Made by a program: the position numbers and the translations under genes. The notes under the pieces were generated by a model. That model worked only from the letters and a program-made list of their open reading frames with translations, was not told the DNA's origin and did not search any database. Positions 5,108 through 6,543 of a DNA stretch of 6,543 nucleotides are shown here, piece by piece. Each line of letters opens with the position of its first letter. Position 1 is the stretch's first letter. Source of the stretch: Synergistales bacterium (GTDB taxonomy: Bacteria; Synergistota; Synergistia; Synergistales; 79-D21); the NCBI GenBank assembly GCA_015657435.1, contig JADLKH010000005.1, positions 255,757 through 262,299 on the forward strand. Reading direction: 5' to 3'.

Positions 5108-6169
5108 ATGGCCAAGCGATTCCTGATGAAGGGTAACGAAGCCCTGGCGGAAGCGGCGATCCATGCAGGTTGCAAGTATTTCTTCGGATACCCCATCACC
5201 CCTCAGAACGAGATCCCCGAGTACATGTCCAAAAAGCTTCCTGAAATCGGCGGCGTCTATCTCCAGGCGGAGAGCGAGCTCGCTGCAATCAACATGATCT
5301 TCGGAGCTGCCGGAACGGGCAAGCGGGTCATGACCTCTTCCTCCAGCCCCGGCGTTTCCCTCATGTCGGAGGGAATCAGCTACATCGCCGGAGCCGAGCT
5401 TCCCTGCGTCCTGATGAACGTGATGCGAGGCGGCCCCGGCCTTGGGGGAATCCTGCCCTCTCAGTCCGACTATTTCCAGGCCACCCGTGGCGGGGGTCAC
5501 GGGGATTATCGCCTTCTCGTCCTTGCTCCCAGCACGGTTCAGGAGGCCGTTGACCTGACCATGCTCGCTTTCAACCTCGCGGAAAAGTACCGCAATCCCG
5601 TCATGATCCTGGCAGACGGCTTCATGGGACAGATGATGGAGGCCGTCGAGTTCAATGAAATGCACATGGACGGGTTGCCCGATCCCGCAGAGTGGGCTGT
5701 TGGCTACATGAAGCAGAGAGGCCGTCGTGCCTTGGTGAAAAGCCTCTACCTCGACCCGGAGGAACTGGAGGCCCACAATTGGAAACTCCAGGCGAAATAC
5801 GCTGAAATGACCAAGAACGAAAAGCGGTACGAAACCTATCAGTTCGACGACGCGGAAATCCTCATTGCGGCCTATGGAACGGTGGCCCGAATTGCCCGCA
5901 CGGCGATCAACGAACTGCGCTCCGAAGGCCTCAAGGTCGGCCTTTTCCGCCCCATCAGCCTTTTCCCCTTCCCCTATGATCCGTTGGAGACTCTCCCCAA
6001 GTCCGTCAAGCAAATCCTGACTGTCGAAATGAGCTGCGGGCAGATGATCGAAGACATTCGGCTTGCCGTTGGGAAGGAATTGCCTGTTGCCATGTACGGG
6101 CGTGTCGGAGGCATGACGCCTTCGGTCGAGGAAATCAAGGACCAGGTCCGAAAGGCCCTGGGGCGATAG
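5108..6169 (+). CDS. vorB: 2-oxoacid:ferredoxin oxidoreductase alpha subunit (VorB/KorA type)
   Basis: With the beta, gamma and delta subunits this cytosolic enzyme oxidatively decarboxylates a 2-oxoacid to acyl-CoA, CO2 and reduced ferredoxin. The 353 residues contain the domain I pyrimidine-binding part with [14 protein letters not shown] (27-40) and the conserved ESE (55-57), a Ser-rich [16 protein letters not shown] (77-92), RGGPGLGG and [17 protein letters not shown] (117-133), and then a domain II part with [16 protein letters not shown] (281-296) and EMSCGQM (307-313). Length matches the stand-alone alpha subunit, without a fused gamma domain. This pattern is usually named 3-methyl-2-oxobutanoate dehydrogenase VorB, for branched-chain amino acid breakdown. 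The 2-oxoglutarate enzyme KorA is close, so the substrate is not settled by sequence. A GAGGTG (5095-5100) lies seven bases before the ATG. Confidence 0.92.
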   Translation: MAKRFLMKGNEALAEAAIHAGCKYFFGYPITPQNEIPEYMSKKLPEIGGVYLQAESELAAINMIFGAAGTGKRVMTSSSSPGVSLMSEGISYIAGAELPCVLMNVMRGGPGLGGILPSQSDYFQATRGGGHGDYRLLVLAPSTVQEAVDLTMLAFNLAEKYRNPVMILADGFMGQMMEAVEFNEMHMDGLPDPAEWAVGYMKQRGRRALVKSLYLDPEELEAHNWKLQAKYAEMTKNEKRYETYQFDDAEILIAAYGTVARIARTAINELRSEGLKVGLFRPISLFPFPYDPLETLPKSVKQILTVEMSCGQMIEDIRLAVGKELPVAMYGRVGGMTPSVEEIKDQVRKALGR

Positions 6170-6175
6170 GGGGGG
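6168..6175 (+). promoter_or_regulatory. Ribosome binding site in a G7 run before the beta subunit
   Basis: AGGGGGGG overlaps the alpha-subunit stop codon and ends eight bases before the ATG at 6184. The seven-G run means that a gain or loss of one G would alter the spacing between Shine-Dalgarno and start. Confidence 0.6.
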
Positions 6176-6183
6176 ACCTTTCC

Positions 6184-6543
6184 ATGATTGAGACGAAGGT
6201 TTTCGAAAAACCGAAGGCCATGGTGGACGTCACGACACATTACTGCCCTGGATGCACTCACGGAGTGGCCCACCGCCTCGTCGCTGAAGTCATCGACGAG
6301 CTCGGGATCCAGGAAAGAACGGTTGCTGTGGCTCCCGTCGGCTGTTCCGTCTTTCTCTACAACTACATCGACGTGGACTCCTACGAGGCTGCGCACGGAC
6401 GTGCCCCTGCGGTCGCCTCGGCCTGCAAGCGTCTTCTCCCCGACAGCGTTGTCTTCTCCTACCAGGGCGACGGCGATTTGGCTTCCATCGGAATGGCCGA
6501 GATCGTGCATGCGGCCAACCGCGGCGAGCACATCACCGTCGTT
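6184..6543 (+). CDS. 2-oxoacid:ferredoxin oxidoreductase beta (TPP-binding) subunit, 3' end outside window
   Basis: The frame is open to the last base, giving the first 120 residues. This subunit binds the diphosphate end of thiamine pyrophosphate through Mg2+. The visible marks are CPGCTHG (21-27), a VGCSVF stretch (52-57) with C54, [13 protein letters not shown] (71-83), and the TPP motif start GDGDLASIG (95-103) followed by the [16 protein letters not shown] helix and strand; the closing N-N of the TPP motif would fall just past the edge. It begins 14 bases after the alpha-subunit stop. In the family the protein is usually 250-300 residues, so more than half is missing here. The gamma subunit is expected next. 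Together with the alpha and ferredoxin genes this confirms a multi-subunit VorABCD/KorABCD-type enzyme. Confidence 0.92.
   Translation, partial: MIETKVFEKPKAMVDVTTHYCPGCTHGVAHRLVAEVIDELGIQERTVAVAPVGCSVFLYNYIDVDSYEAAHGRAPAVASACKRLLPDSVVFSYQGDGDLASIGMAEIVHAANRGEHITVV

Noticed and set aside
4991..6013. A 340-codon open frame on the - strand across the ferredoxin and alpha subunit genes
   Set aside because: It is antisense to two well-supported genes, contains no known motif, and is best explained by codon bias of the + strand.

Overview
The window looks like core genome of an anaerobic, fairly GC-rich bacterium. Seven complete genes and two genes cut by the window edges all lie on the + strand. 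I see no mobile element, CRISPR array, tRNA or rRNA. Obligate anaerobic metabolism is suggested by a ferredoxin-dependent 2-oxoacid oxidoreductase operon and by the oxygen-sensitive isoprenoid enzyme IspH next to ribosomal protein S1. In Clostridia these last two are often fused. Amino-acid-fermenting Synergistota or a relative of Clostridia would fit, but that placement is inferred from gene content, not from a search.

Layout: (1) 1-264, the C-terminal end of tRNA dimethylallyltransferase MiaA; (2) 261-1115, ispH, starting with TTG inside the miaA stop; (3) 1116-2618, a five-domain ribosomal protein S1 that starts directly after, and in the same frame as, the ispH stop; (4) 2619-2700, the only real intergenic gap, holding an exact TATAAT box and a strong hairpin; (5) 2701-3204 def and 3201-4127 fmt, the formyl-methionine cycle pair; (6) 4124-4858, an unassigned P-loop NTPase overlapping fmt by 4 nt; (7) 4858-5091, 5108-6169 and 6184-6543 (cut off), the ferredoxin, alpha and TPP-binding beta subunits of a 2-oxoacid:ferredoxin oxidoreductase of the VorB/KorA type. 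The gamma subunit is expected just beyond the right edge.

The first block serves tRNA modification, isoprenoid supply and translation: MiaA uses the dimethylallyl diphosphate that IspH makes, so their coupling makes metabolic sense. Def and Fmt remove and add the formyl group of initiator methionine. The last block oxidises 2-oxoacids to acyl-CoA and reduces ferredoxin. Start/stop overlaps (TTGA, TGA-ATG, GTGA, ATGA, TGATG) suggest tight translational coupling throughout.

The points most worth a second look are the NTPase coupled to the oxidoreductase, the single in-frame TGA between ispH and rpsA, the promoter plus 5' hairpin before def, and a U-UUU-UUA slippery heptamer in fmt exactly between its two domains.
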